Shown here: positions 1-14,699 of the stretch, one piece after another | Numbering within the stretch: the first letter of the stretch is position 1 | How the letters are laid out: every line of letters starts with the position of its first letter | Origin: Neodontobutis hainanensis | Taxonomy: Eukaryota; Chordata; Actinopteri; Gobiiformes; Odontobutidae | Direction of reading: 5' to 3' | Assembly (NCBI GenBank): GCA_024349245.1 | Contig: JALDNG010000411.1 | Coordinates: 62,001-126,000 of the forward strand | Length of the DNA: 64,000 nt | Notes under the pieces: generated by a model | Database searches by the model: none | What the model saw: only the letters and a program-made list of their open reading frames with translations | Told to the model about the DNA's origin: nothing | Program-made: the position numbers and the translations under genes

Positions 1-150
1 CCCACATGAAAGTGTTTCAGCATTAGTTTAATGAAGTATCAAAAAGTATTTTTATTAAATTTCATTTACATTTATAGATAATGCATTTAAAATTTTTTTA
101 TAAAATTCACATATGGCATAATTATTGGAATCTATAACCATTGATGTAAT

Positions 151-2260
151 TTAGATTTTAGAAAAATTTCTTCGATCGTCTGATTTAGACAATGCGTTCA
201 TGATCAAACCCTAAGACAATGAGAAATAAACCATTCAGTTATATATAATTTTCCACATTTTCTATCAGAAATTTTAATGCTTGATTATATATCATGATAT
301 GCAACATACAAGCGCGGTTGTTTGTTCATAAACGTCTTTTGTCTAAATGTATCTATCTGCCTGAATAAGCAGTGGCTTATATAAAACTTTTTTTAATGAG
401 CCGTTGACAGTTTTTTATTCTTTAAATACTTAATTTATTTAATCACAAATACTATTTGTCCTAAAAGATAAGAAATTAATTAAAATAATTTAATAAGATA
501 AATTTTTAATTGATATATTTCTCACAGGTCTGTAAAATTAATTCATTATTTTTAATACAAAACCGTTTTAAATTTAACAATACTTTATAACATAAATACG
601 TAATACTAATAAGGATTTAAAAGATTTTATTAAACAGAACTAATTTATATCTTTTGAATTGTAAATCATATATCTAAGACGTGCAATTTACTGTTTTAAT
701 GATTGATGTATGTGCACAAGTTTTTATTGTATACATTATATCTTTGTGATAATTCATTTTGTTTATATAAAGAAAATTCTGGCAACGATTTTATCTGAAC
801 ATTTTAACCATGAATGAAAATATTTAAAATGTATTTCGTCAGTTCATATGTGGAGTTAAATTATATTTATAATTAAATTTATGTAGTTTGAATTTCAAGT
901 ATTTTCGATTTTTTCTTTTTATAATTTTTTGGATATTTATCAATGAGAGTTTATATGGTTTTCTTAAAATCCTGAAAAAATACATAGGAATTTTAAAAAG
1001 TTTTTCGTTTTTTATGCAAGATAACTAAATTTTATCAATATTAAAAATGATGAAATCATCTGTTTTAACATTTTATGTTTCTTTATGAGATTCTAAATAT
1101 CATTCTGTCGTTAAAAAACTTATGGAAAAATTAATTCACTAATACGAATCAATTATAAAATTTGAATTTTAAAGCCTTTCAATTATTATACTTTTTTAAA
1201 TAAAGCATTTAAATCATTTTTACAATTTTCCTTTTCATGTTGTAAAGATAAATTAAAAAATAAAATGCAGGAGAAATAATTAATTTTGTGATGTTTATCT
1301 TCATCACAACACTTAAATGAATATTATGTAAAACAAAATTCATTCACATAACTATGTAAATTTTAATATTTTCGGAACATAAAAGAATCATTGAATCATA
1401 AAATTGAAAAAATAAGCCAAATTTTTTTATTCTGTTTGATTTCAGTGTCATTTGAGTATTTCATAAAATCGAAAAAATGTCAACACATTTAAAGAATATT
1501 TTGACCTTTATGAATTGTGATCTTTGGAATATTTATTTTATGATCATATATCCAAAATCAATCGTTTATATTTTCATCCTGCATAATTCGTCGATTGTGA
1601 AGTTAGCTTGTATCATGTGATAAATTCACACAATTTTGATCTTTTTTCGTTTATCCAGAATATCATTATTTTTAGCCTTCATATTTCTTTTCATTTTAAA
1701 TTAGACTGGTTTGAGCTAAATCCTACTTAGGGTAGATCATATATAGGACTGTGTCACAATAAGCGATCTTTATCTGATTATGGATATCAAAACAGAAAAT
1801 TTTCCATGTATCAATAATATTTTCATCATATTCTGATAAGATGATTTAAGTATTAAAACTTGTGATAATTTAAATATTGGCTATATTCTTATCAGAAAAA
1901 TTCTACATATTTTGACAATAAATTTTAACTTATTTTTTATTTCAAATAAGATGAGCAAAGAATCTGAAGAAATATCTTATGATATCCAAAAATATATTTT
2001 TGTATCTTAAACATAAAGAAGAGATTTACGTGACAAATAGAATAATTATTTTGGATGTTGACCACATTTTAGTACTATCTTGAAACGATATTAGAAGATC
2101 GACAATTAGACAATGTTTTTTTACCATTATTACATCTTTTTTGAAAGAGAGTACCGTGTCTTAGAGATTCTCTTAATTTACAACAATGGCTGGACAATGG
2201 TATCATCAAAATACACTCAATTATTATCAGAAATAACATTCCTTCGTCGTCAGTTTCCAT
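151..2260 (-). CDS. Candidate split gene, four exon-like islands (unrecognised)
   Basis: Four GC-richer islands on the minus strand read as exons. 2125-2260 opens with ATG (METDDEGMLF...), carries a hydrophobic stretch followed by a Cys/Arg-rich stretch, and ends at GTAAAA. 1727-1773 (IKIAYCDTVLYMIYP) lies between AG and GTAGGA and is open in one frame only. 310-342 (TKDVYEQTTAL) lies between TTTAG and GTATGT. 151-210 (GLIMNALSKSDDRRNFSKI, then TAA) follows CTTAG and looks terminal. The last two join in phase 0. The first two do not join directly, so an exon is missing or the 2260 exon belongs elsewhere. The hydrophobic segment suggests a membrane protein, but I recognise no family. Introns would be about 100-1400 nt. 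Confidence 0.3.
344..1726. other. AT-rich interval without recognised gene
   Basis: Low-complexity AT-rich sequence between two candidate exons on the minus strand, probably intronic if that gene is real. A TATATAAA string near 376-386 could be a core promoter element, but nothing downstream supports transcription from it. Confidence 0.3.
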
Positions 2261-5200
2261 AATGAATCCACAAATTCGTTAAACCATATGGCTTTTCTAG
2301 AGTATTAAAATCTTGTGTTTGAAATATTTGCCATTCAAGAATTATAGAAAATTAAAACGAAAATATTTTCTAAATTAATTCATTTACAATTATTATTTAT
2401 TTTTCTATATTAAATACTGAGACGAATTGCTGCATGAATACTTCATTTAAATATAAATATTATTTGATTATAAAAAGAAAACTCACAAGAGGCACAAAAA
2501 TTAAGTTTTTAATCAAAGTATGAAGAGAATTGTATGATCATCGTAACGATAATTAATTTCAATTATCCTGTTTTACTAAAATTGCTCTAGCGTGCATATT
2601 TTACTTGAAAAATAAACATAAATATGTTTAGTGGAGATGAAAATTTTTGCATGAGACTATTATGTATTTTATCAATTCTGAAAATGAGAAATATTTTTTA
2701 CTTTGTGATGGACGTCTTATAAATTTTCAAAGACGAAATAATAATGTCAATTGATAAATTAACTATCAGGTAAATAATCATTCTTATAAATTATTGTGTA
2801 AAACAACCTAATCAATTAAATCTATGATAATTAAAGTTTAAAATCGATAATCATAACGTTTTATTTTAAAAGACAGTAATGCAAACAGATACCTTACTTA
2901 GCCTCTTAAAATGTTATTTTAAGACTTAAGCTACTTGCAATTTTCCCCCATTTTACAATCACATGCCAGCGAATAGGTTATAATTTAGCCCAGATTTTTT
3001 TTATATTTTTCTTTAAAATCAAAAATATTTTTTATTTCTACGAAAATGTTCAATTAAATCAAATACATATTATCGTATGAATGTGGAACTAATAGCGTGA
3101 TATAGACAGAAAAACTGTAAAAATCTTCATTCCGTTTCTTGATCATAATTGAGATATTTATTAATACTTAATGACGAGAAAGGATAGATTATAGGTCGAA
3201 AAACATATTTTAAAAATCAAGTTTTCTTATAGTTTTGAACAAATAAAAATGTAAGAAATCAAAATAAATTCAAATATGATATAATGTTAATTGTGAAATG
3301 CAGTGTGTTATATTTAAGTTATTTTGTTTTACTTATTTTCTCCTTTTAAATCAGTTTTGACCAAAAACGTTCTGAAATTAATTTTTGTCAGTCGTTTTAA
3401 TAACTGAAAAAGATATAATTTTATTTATTATAAAAATATTTTGAATGGTTAAAAGCAAAGATATTACTTTTATCAAAATAGATTTATTAATTTATATGTT
3501 GGAAATTATTTTTGTATTATGATCTTTCAATATTTGAAAATATCACCTTAAATACGTGCGAAATCAATGTTATTTTCAGAATTAAAGTTATTTTTTTTAT
3601 CATTTATCTTTTCAGTTTATATATTTGTTTGATTTTTTCTTCGATATTATCAAGAAATATACAAATCTTTTTACACATTGTATTTGATGATTAACATCTG
3701 ATTCTAATTTAAGAATATTGGTAAATTGTCCTGGAGACATTTATAACTTCGAACCAAATTCGTTGAGATACAGATAAAAAGCTGATAAATTTATAAAGTT
3801 CTAAAACGATTATTTCTCATAATATTATTATCTTTGATGAATATATTTCTTATATTTACACTATCATTTTACCTCTTTATTGTTTTAAATTAGTAAATAT
3901 TTTTACTTTTATTAAATATTTTCAATTTCGAATTTATATACGAATGCAAAATAATAGAATACAACTAGCCTTCAACAAATACTTTATTTCTAAGAGTGCT
4001 CACTGTGATCATATTTATGCCTTCAATATATTTTTTTCCATTCTCTCTTACAAATAAAATAAACCTTTTTGTCTAACGTCGTTACGGAGTGTGTCTCAGT
4101 AGATATTACTTTTATAAAGAGATGGATGATATTCTTGATTATATTAATTAAATTCAGATATTCTACAAATTTTGAAATGTGTTTTGACAATAGATTTATG
4201 CGTTTATTTTACATTTTTAGGAAATTATGAAATTCATTCGAAAAGTATTTGATGATTATTTAATAAGGAGAAGGCCATCTTTTATTTAATGTTTCAAAAG
4301 TGAAATAAATAGTTACTAAAAGTTGTATTTTAAAAGCAACTTGAAATTAAAATTGAAAATGAAATTGTTTCGAAGACTGTTTGATTGATTAAGAAGAGTC
4401 AATTTGTTAGTAATAATGAGAACTTTGAACTTAAAATAAAACATTTTATCAATTCAAAATATTCTTGTTTTTTATATATAAACTAAAAGTAAGTTGTTTA
4501 TATTCATCAAATATTAATTTCAATAATTTTCAAAAGTATATCCAAAGTAACTTTTGCAGTTGCAAAACTTTAATATTTTAATGAGAAAACAGATTTTTTT
4601 ATTTTAAACAAGATATTATTAGCTTTAAGAATATAATTATAAAATTTGTTATTTTTTAAATATACAATGAGAATTTCAATAATTAATAATTTTATAAAAT
4701 ATTTTCAATATTTTTTGGTTAATTTGAAACGTCAGTTAATAATCAAGCATTAAATATCATACGAATGGCACAAAATATATAATCATTCGATTTACTCAAA
4801 TAATTTTGAAATTTTTAAGATAGCTAAAAATATTTATTTTAATATGAATAAAAACTTTAACTTAAAAATTATAAAGTGTGAGAAAAGATTCTAAAGACTA
4901 AATATTTCATCATCACAAATAAATTGAAATTTTATTGCAACTAATTTCATTTCATTTTTTAAATATTAATAATATTCAATAAATTATCATTCTTTCAAAA
5001 ACGAAAATATCCACAAATTTGAGAATAGTATTTAGTGTATTTTTTGATTAAAATAAGAATTTTTAATCGTAAAATTAAATTTTTGTTCATTTAAAACGTA
5101 ATATACTGTTTATTCATACATGAAAAATATATGTGAATTTAATTATAAATTAAAAATACAGATAAATGAAGTCTAGATCTTATAAAATAGATTTCAGTCA

Positions 5201-6333
5201 ACGTAGATACGGAAATAAATGTTAAATATAAATATTATATTCATTATTTAGAAAATATGTGTGAATAAAAGTTTTCAATGTAATTTTAAAAATGATTGTA
5301 TAATCTTTTGAATTTTTAAATATGTTATAGAAAACTAAACATCGTAAAATAATTAAAAATCGAGACGAACAAAGATTCTACAATTAAACATAAAAATTTA
5401 ATTTCGAGAAAATATGATTTTCAAAACATATTTTTGTCGTTTCATAAAAACATTTTTTTTATTTATAAGAGAAAAAGAGGTGAAGACATTGAAATTTCAA
5501 ATTAATAAAAAATTTAATTCAAATTGGTCTTATATTATTTTTAAACATAACGTTAAGTAAGGATTTTGATACTAACAGCACTCATATTATAATTTCATTA
5601 TTAAAAATAAAAACTGTAAGATAACCTATTAAATATTATTATTTTAGGTTTAAAGAATAAATGTGATAAAATCTTAGACACAACACACATCATTAAATTT
5701 ATCATTTTATTAAATGTAGATAATATTTTGCAATTACAGTAAATATTAGGCTGAAAGATGGATAGGTTTAAATTATTTATTTTACATTTTGTTTTGTTGA
5801 AAGTTATTTATTTGACTTTTTTGATGAGATACCACGCAGAATAAAAATTCATTTTTAAATTTATTTATAATCAATAATAATATATTTTTGGCTTTAATTT
5901 AAAAAGTTTCAAATATGTTTTCTTGCGCTAAATTTATTTTTTAAGTTCTCAGGAGATCATTCAAAAAGAATAAAAAAAATCTTTCAATTTAAAGATTTTC
6001 CATCAATACTTTTCAAGATTTTTTATAACTACAAATAAATTATACTAATTTGTTATTTTTCTTGCATTATCAAAATTGAATATTTTTACTATTTTAATGA
6101 TAATAATGCGTTTTTAGATTTTACTTAAAAATTTTTGGAATATTTTTACTTAAATTTCACGTTAATTCGTGTGTTTGAAATGTAAATGAGTAATTTTAAC
6201 TTTGATTAAAACAATATCATTTTTATAGATTCTTAAACTTTTAGTGACTTGAATGTAGATTTTTCATCATTTTATCACTTCTAAAAACCTGCTTTGAAAA
6301 CTAAAAAATATTTTGTTAAATATATATGTGAAG
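2261..6333. other. AT-rich interval with scattered exon-like islands
   Basis: Mostly AT-rich sequence without a recognisable gene. A minus-strand pair may be coding: 4067-4096 lies between TGAG and GTTTA, and the island at about 3963-4022 ends in TAG. They join in phase across an intron of about 44 nt to give a short basic C-terminus containing TLRNDVRQK. A plus-strand island near 2925-2980 (LKLLAIFPHF...) ends at a GT. None is strong enough to call alone. Confidence 0.2.
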
Positions 6334-8545
6334 CTACATACCCAACAATATATCTAATGGTTTTATAAGATTTGAAGAAAGGTAGCCTATGTTAGCAGCA
6401 AAATACACTTTAAATAATCAGATTTTTAAAAACTAAATTTCACAAATTTCTTTTAAGTCTTTTTAAGACAACATTAAATTCAAATAGGATTTGATTGAAT
6501 GCTTACATATCTGTTTAAAATTTTTTGATCATATATAAAATACAAAAAATATCATCTTTTTCTACCTTAAGACGGAAAAATCATATATTTAAACGTATAT
6601 ACAATTGATATTCAACAAATATAAATACGTTTATAATTCTAAACAACTGAAAAATTAAAAAGTTTTAAGATTTCGAATTTTATCTCAGTTCGTGACTCGA
6701 ATCGTTTAATTTTCGTTTTGTGATAGTTTACTGGGTTTGCTTTTTAATATTTAACTCTCTTGAGGCATCTATAGATATATATAATAGATTCAAACTGATC
6801 AGACAGAACTTTTAAGATGTAAAATTGATTAAATTTATGGTTTATAAATTCAGTTAAAATGTATTTAAATAAAATTGAATAATTTAACACATTTTTTAAA
6901 GAAACTAGAATTTTCATTTTTAAATAGATCTGAAAGATTTCCATTTTCCGATTTTTGCAAATGGATTCACCATCTCTGATAAAAATAAGTTATTCCTACA
7001 ATTAATTTTATGACAAATTTCTGATTTTTTACTCTTCGAACACTTAAAGATAATAAAAATTTTGATTCAAATGAATTTAACAAAGTAAAATTATCTAATT
7101 TACAACATTTACATAATTTTTAGTTTAATTGAAGTTTTCAAAATTAACTACATGAAATTAGAATTCATGAATAATTGTTAATAAAATTTTACATCAAAAT
7201 TTTTCACTTCTTACATCTTAGTATTGTTTGATTCAATTTAATTTAGATAATTCTTGCAAAATTGTCATATAAATCTGCATTTTTTTTATTTTTGTTAAAA
7301 ATACTGTTTAGTCATTATGTTTTGGCCTGTACACTAATCAAAATCTTTATCTAAAAATATTTTATCGCAACTGTCGAACGAACAGGATGATATTGGTTAT
7401 TCATTTCAGAGCTAAATTAAACTAATTCCTGATAACTTTCACATTTGACGTGAAACTAAAATTTATAAATATCTTAAGGACCATGGTAAATGCAAATATA
7501 CACCTTTCTTTTTTATCTTTCATTGAGGAGTTTTATAAGGCTTAAACGCATCGTTTCTGATGATTTTAATAGAAAGATTCCTCAAGTTTCCTTCATAAAT
7601 CACTTTATCAGCATTTTAGTAAATGACCATAAAATGATAAAATAAAATTTGTCCAAAAAAATGTTGTTTTATTTCCTAAATTTAATTCTAAAATCCTTAA
7701 AGATAACCACGTGTAAACGATATTGATATTATCATATGATATTCTATCATCAAATTATGTTTTTAAAAATCGGTTTAACAAGATAAAATTTAAGCCTGTA
7801 ACCTCTCATACCAAAAATCAAATTTTCAGAATATCACTTTTAAAACATATGTATAAGAAATGAAAAATGTAAATCTTAAATGGTTTTTAAGAAATATATT
7901 CGCCATCAAATAGAATTCTATTGAAGTTATTTCTTATCATAATTCTATCAATAAATATTTTAACATTATTAGACCATAGTCAAAACTTGTTTTTTTATAC
8001 AGCGTACAAAGAATGAACACATTTGACAATTTTGGATAAAATTACTTAATAATTATTATACTTTTCAATCCCCAAATTTACTTATTTTCTCTTTTTTGTT
8101 TTACGTGTTGATGATTTATCTTTAAATTCATTAATTTTAAAGATATAATGATTTAAAAAACACAATTAAATGTATATTTAATATTATTACATGATTTTAT
8201 GGGCAAGGATCTTCTTTTGATACTTAAATTTTCTGTAATAACGTGTCTGGTATCGTTTTAAAATAAAAATTTTTTTGTATCGTTAAAAATTATTCTGTGA
8301 TTCTCAATATTGTTTAGTTTAAATTTTTTTGAAGTTTAATTAAAAAGGTTGCTTTAAGTTAAATCTTCTTGATGTCGAATAAGTGATTTGTTATGTAATA
8401 CTCTAATCTTTAAATCATTTCTTAAATTACAGATAATTTTTAACATGATCATTCACCTTATTCAACCTCGTGATGCTTTTGAACGTCGTCTTATTACAAT
8501 ATTTAAAGATATTTTAATCGTGCTATTTGGGTTTATTAGATTTCA
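6334..8545 (+). CDS. Candidate multi-exon membrane protein gene (partial)
   Basis: Four islands chain on the plus strand. 6334-6381 is YIPNNISNGFIRFEE plus two bases. 7528-7585 is SFIRLKRIVSDDFNRKIPQ. 8208-8249 is DLLLILKFSVITCL. 8433-8545 starts after ACAG, contains LIQPRDAFERRLITIFKDIL and ends at GTAAGT. Each is flanked by AG and GT and has a single open frame. All three junctions are phase-compatible (2/1, 0/0, 0/0), expected by chance about once in 27. Exons three and four together encode a hydrophobic segment, a basic loop and a second hydrophobic segment ending near FGFIRF, so an integral membrane protein is likely. No family is recognised. The 5' end and last exon are not identified. 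An island ending in TAA near 8765-8825 could be terminal. The minus strand of 7528-7585 is also open, so strand there is less certain. Confidence 0.42.
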
Positions 8546-11500
8546 GTAAGTTTGTAATTTATCACCATCACTGTTCTCGAATAAAATAAGAAATTTGTGT
8601 TTCTAAAATTTAGTCGATATCATTATCCTAAAAGAATTAAAATCACAAGAACCTTACAGTTAAACATTTTTTCATCATAATTGCTACTCAAGCTCATTTT
8701 ACATTAATTATAAGCTCATTTTTCTTTAATATGACCTTCCATATTTTCAATTTCATAATAAGATCTCAAACGGAGAAAATTCACATTTTAATGATATTTA
8801 TATTTAAAGATCTGAAAGGCTAAATTAAGTATGAAACAATAATATTTCGCACATCAAATTCTGATTAAACTAAAAAGTCTATATATTTATGTGAAAAACA
8901 AGGCGTTCAGGGCCATAAACTATTACGTATGTATTAATTTTAAGAAAATTATTATTATATTAAATAAGACTAAAAATCTTACATCATAAAATAAAATTGA
9001 TATGTTATGAGGTTTATTTTTTAATTTTAACGATTTTCATTTTTTAAAATACTACCTGAAATTATTGAAAGATATTTCGTTTAATATCTGCTTCAATGTC
9101 AAATTCCAGTTGACACTATCGATGAAACATAAAAAGATATCAAATTCTGATTTCGAATATTTATATATTGAATAACCTTTTACCAATTATTTTGACGAGA
9201 GAACTCAAAAATATCGTAATAATGAATTTTTATAAAAAAATAAACTTAAATACTATAATAGGAAAGCAAATAATACTAAGATTGAGTTATTTTTATTGTA
9301 AATACACCTTTAAATCTGACGAATATTTTTACAAAAATACTCCAACACAGTTAATCACAAATTTATATCCTATTATTCGTAGATTTTCAACACATTAAAA
9401 TAATCTTGATGGATAAAATTCATTCTGTCAAGTTTAATTATTTGAAAAATAGATGAAATTATTAAATGAACTTATTTTTGTGTATATCCAAATACTTAAA
9501 TGAAAATTCAACAAATAGAATCAATTTAAAGAAAAAATGGTTTAAAAATGGATGGAAAGAGGAAAACAGTCTTTAAACTCTGAATATCAAACATAAATTT
9601 AAAATCTTAATATTTCAAAAATTATGGCTTTATTGATACATTTCATCAATAAATTGTAGAAATCTACTCTTCATGAAAATGATATTTATTTTTTGATAAA
9701 CTAAATTTTAATAGATCTTTCATAGTACGGCATACGGCAATCTACTAAATTAAGCTAGTCCCACAAATAACAAAATAAAAATATCTTTTTCACTGTTTGG
9801 TAAAATTAACAAAATATCTAAAAATGTTGTTTTAGAGAAAAAGACTGATTTTAACTTTTTTCATTTAAAATATGAAACATTGTATTATTTTATGATAAAA
9901 TTCTGAAAATCAAAATAAAAAAATGCTTCGAAACTGAATCAATTGATGAACAAAATATGATGCGGATTTAATGTAATTCTGTACGAGTGCAATTAATTAC
10001 CAGAGTTTCTTTCCCAGCTTAATTATATTTTGAAATGATCGCAGAATGAATTAAATAACCAATGTTCAAAAAAACTAATTTACTATATTTTGCATATTTA
10101 TATAAAATAGATTAAATTTATGGGAAAAGGTATAAAAATTACGTAAAATAGAATGTATTTTAATAAATCTCAAGATATTTGATATAACTAAAAATATCTA
10201 TTCTTTACAGAAAGTGGATACTTGGTAATCTTTTTATATTATATTTGAGATACATCCTATCATGTAAAAATTTTACGAGAAATACAGTATAAAGGATAGT
10301 TTGTGGATAATATTATTAACTCACAGATCGATATAATATTTTTTCATCTCCCAAATATAGGCTTATAATTATTTGTTTATTCTATACTAAAGATAAAATT
10401 TGAAATCTTTCAAATTTTTTTTTGGTATGGCACAGTATTTTTCAAAAATAATTTTAATTAAAATATCAAATCTGATTTCTTTCTTCTTTTTACATTATAA
10501 AAATAAGTTAACCATACTAAATATAAATATCTTAACTCAACCTTTATTTGTGGTGTCTATTATAGAGAAAATTAAAAATTCATCACGTCAGTATGCTATG
10601 TTTTTGTAATTTTCACATCTCAGATTTTTTATTAAAAGTAACTTTGAAATGTTTATAATATCTAAAATTACATATTGTATAAGATTAGATAAAAATCTGT
10701 TTCAAATTTTTTATTTTCTAAAGATAATTGGATCTTTATAATTGTTAAAAAGCGAACGTTATGAAAAAAATACAATCAGAAAATAAATTTATTTATACAT
10801 CTTATAAATCAAAATATATATTCCAACAATGAATCTAACTTGTCAAACAAAAATATTTTTGTTTTCTGTTATTGATTGAGCGATATATCGTAATGAATTA
10901 TAATATTCTTTTTGAGCTTAAAATAATATTTTAAGAGACTAAAACAGCGATATTGACATTAAAACAGAGGTATGTATCATTAAGTCGTTTTGCTAATTTA
11001 GAGATATCTAAATGATAAAAAATACATCTCAATTTTAAGAATAATATTTTGATTAAAATGCTATTTCAAAAATATTTAGCCCTTAAATAAATTTATTTCA
11101 ATGTATATGCTTTCAATTCTCGTGCTTTGGAAATAAATTTATTTTGTCACATTTAGAAAAAAAAGTCATCGAAATTCTTCTCCACCCCTCCATTTTTTAT
11201 GAGTTTAATTCATTTTTTTATCAAAATTAAGCCTGTAATACGATGAATATCTGACATTATAAGTGAATAAATTTCTCAATATATTTTTAAGTATGCAAAA
11301 ACACAATGTGGGATTGTTTACTGTCATAAATAAATATTTAATTCTTAATTTACCTATTTATAGGAAGAACAGACATAATTTTTCAACAAATATAATTTTA
11401 AACGAATAAAATTACTTTTGAAAAGTAAAATTTCAACAAATAATTTTAATTTTTTAAAGTATTTATGATACGAATATTTTTAATTATTGAGAAACATCCC

Positions 11501-13799
11501 TCGTGATTAAAAACGCAATCATGCTTTAAAATTTTCAACCTTTATAGATTCATCGATAAAAGTAATTTTAAAAAATTATTTCATGGTTTTCTTTTAAATT
11601 TTAGTCAGAATTTATTTAATTTTAAAAGATAAAAAATTTAAATTAAGTTATCGTAAAAAAACAGTGATTTCTGAACTAATATATATTATTTGAATCAATG
11701 AATTTTATTGTTTCAAAAAGCTAGAAAAATATTATCAGAATATTTTTATCAATGTTTAAAATCTCATAAAATTAAAATTTAGGTTTGAAAATATTTTTCG
11801 AAAACATTAACATCATAAATTATAATAATTCAAAAATTTTTTCTCAAAATTTATCTGATTAATTTATTGGACATGACTTGATAAGATTATGCGTTCGACA
11901 TCAATATTTTTCTCTCCATAATTGTAGTTTTTGAACATGTTTTTTTGAAAGATATTATAAACCAACATTTAATAATTAATATTAACTTTTAAATTGAAAT
12001 AGACTTCAAATATGTCATAAAATATAAAATTTTATTATATTAAATGATGAAGATGAAATGATTAGCTGTTTATAATTAAATGAAAATTACAAAAATTAAA
12101 ATATTTTAAAATTAGTTTCGACGAAAAATTTATGATTCTTAAAGATGCATGAAAATAAATTATAACATCACAATAAAGTTATAATTACAAAATTATCATT
12201 ATCAATCGTCTGATAGTAACATTAATGATTTTAATAAATTATAATTTGTTATTATTATTGACAGATTGTGAAAATATTTTTTTCTTATTTCATAAATCAA
12301 ACAAAGATAATAATGGATTTCTTGGATTTAAAAAGTAGACGTGAAATTCGAAAATTTATAATATTTTCATAAAACAATCTGAAATAAAGTATTTTGAACA
12401 AATATATTTCAAAATTTATTTAAATGAATCACTCAATTATTGAAATGACAAAAGATATTAATAATAAATTAAAGTCCATCATGGCCGCTAAATCATTATT
12501 TTACCATCTTTATTCAAAATAAAATTTATCATATCAGGTTAATTATATTAAAATACTAATAGATATGATAAAAATAATGGTTTAATATAAGCTTTATTGA
12601 GTTTATTTCAACTTATTTTAATGACATAATTCGTATTATTTCTTTCAGATATTACAAAAATTATTATTTTGAATCCTCAGTATTTGAATGGTAACATAAA
12701 CAAAATAAATTTTTATTAAAAAATTCAATTTCGTTATAAACGCTGAAATAATAAATTTTTTATACCATATAGAATATTGTATTGAAAGAAAATGCATGAA
12801 TTGTGGAAAATAATACAAATTTGTTGAATTTGTAATTTAATTGAACAATTTTATGACGTAAAACTAGATTTGGGTGAATAGATCGCAGTTAAAAATAAAA
12901 ATGGTATCTTGTAAATTCATTCCTATTTGTATTATTACATCAATGATCCTATTTATTTGTAATCATTCAATATAATCGTTTAAAATTCACTGTTTATAAA
13001 AACTGTTTGAAAAGAAATTTCTACATTTAAGTCGATAAATAAAAATACAAAATATTCAACTGTAAGAGTTTATGAAAAACCTTTGAATCTTCATAGATTA
13101 TATTTTGTTTTATCAAATAGGTAATTTGAAAAATTTGAAAATCATCGTATTATCAGATATGATTTGTTTATTTCAAACATAAAACTAGAAATCTTTTTGT
13201 AAAAATTTAAATAGGCTGTCAGAAAATTTTTTATACTAATTTAAACAAACCCCGGTTCCATTGTTTGGATTTTAATATATTTTATCCATGTTCTTTATTC
13301 ATCAAAATATTTAGAAATTTATAAATATTTAAATGAAAAATTATATAAAATACATTCATATCTTTGAATTTAGAAAAAACTTTGCGTAAAAAGGCTAATA
13401 TATAATCCTTATACAAAGTTTAGAATCAAATGAAATATTTGTAATTTTACATACGTTTTTAACATTCAAGTCAGGTTTATCATAAATAAATTGTTTTGAG
13501 ATCGACTTAATATTTTTCTAAATCCGATAAATTTCTGGATAAGATTCAATACCATTTTAACTTATTTTATCATCGAATAAATAATTGTTTTTTAATCATT
13601 CATTATGTCAGACTTGTAAAGTGAAAACGAAGACATCACAGAATACGCGTTGGATGAAATTTGATATGGACACAAAAAATAAATTATCCCTAAACGCAGT
13701 TGAAGAAATATTGTTTTTGTTGTAGAACCTGACAACGCAGAATAGGATTAAATAGAAAGTATTTTATATGAAGAATAGAAAAAAAGGTAAAAGACATTT
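8546..13799. other. AT-rich interval with weak exon-like islands
   Basis: No recognisable gene. The open frame at 9168-9398 (plus, non-ATG start) is within the length expected by chance at this composition. Exon-like islands between AG and GT occur at about 11170-11203 (plus, reads IEILLHPSIFYE or SSKFFSTPPFFM) and about 11875-11940 (minus, an ATG frame beginning MFKNYNYGEKNIDVER). An ATG in good context occurs near 12483-12490 on each strand. None chains convincingly. Confidence 0.2.
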
Positions 13800-14690
13800 G
13801 AACCTCCCTCAGTGTCTTGTAGCTCTTTTAGATGTTTGGTAGGAACTACCAAACAAACCAACACGGTCATTCAAAATAATTTAAAAGATGGATACATATT
13901 TCAACCATCGCGTTGATGATTCAGGTGTTCTCAATTAACTAAGGAGTTAAAAGAGCAGTCACTCTCTCATGTTGATCAATGATGTAATGTTACGACTTAT
14001 AGAACTTTCAAATTTGGGTTTAATTATCTCTGAAAACACTTGACAGATTATTTTGTCAGTATCACAATACTTCAAAAGAAAAATAGCTCCAGAATGTATG
14101 AATATACTGGCAACAAAAGTGGCCAGATTTGTATCGATGTTGATTTATTGGTTTATGGAAACATAAAATGATTATCTAAAATTAATTTTTCTCGGTAATG
14201 TTAGATTTGACGTGCTCAATAGACCCCAGCTTGGGAAGAAGTCAAAACAGGAAATCGTATTTTGAGACTATTTTAGAACAAATAATCGTGAGTATTTCTT
14301 TTGTGGCATCAGTGAATTGCTTTTGGATGATACATCCAAAATTAATGATAAACCTGTTAAGGTTTTTAGAAAATGTTTGAAACTTGAAAGTCGTCTGTAT
14401 CTCAAATGGAATTCTTTAGCCCATTTATATCATAGACAATACTCGAAGTCATCACTTTGGAAGATTTGTATAGGATATGGAAAGAGCTCAATATAATTTT
14501 ATTTATATTCCTGCAAATTCCACGTTTTTGAATCAAAATTCAAACTATTTTTCATTTTTGGGAAATATGATTTAACATGGTGATTCAACTTACAAAACTA
14601 AATTGAGAGAAATAACAACTGGAGAATTTGAAGAAATCACAGTTGATCATTGGGAGTATTTTTTTGTAAAATGTAAGAGTATTTTTTGAA
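13800..14690 (+). pseudogene. Broken DDE transposase of the IS630/Tc1 type
   Basis: Reading across several plus-strand frames recovers the order of an IS630/Tc1-like (DDE_3) transposase. A degenerate N-terminal part lies from about 13800. A segment CIDVDLLVY near 14130 sits at the first catalytic Asp position. The 14198-14380 frame has the GRS motif (SLGRSQNRKS) and a beta-strand QIIVSISFVASVN. From about 14423 comes IYIIDNTRSHH with the second catalytic Asp. From about 14500 comes YIPANSTFLN, normally followed by PIE; here the text reads QNSNYF, so the third acidic catalytic residue is lost. A C-terminal REITTGEFEEITVDHWEYFF follows. At least three frameshifts and several stops mean it is dead. 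I could not find terminal inverted repeats, so element boundaries are unknown. Family assignment is from motif order and spacing. Confidence 0.75.
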
Positions 14691-14699
14691 ATGCACCGA

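Noticed and set aside
9168..9398. 76-codon plus-strand frame
   Set aside because: Non-ATG start, and amino acids dominated by Ile, Asn, Lys, Leu and Tyr. Several frames this long are expected by chance at this base composition.
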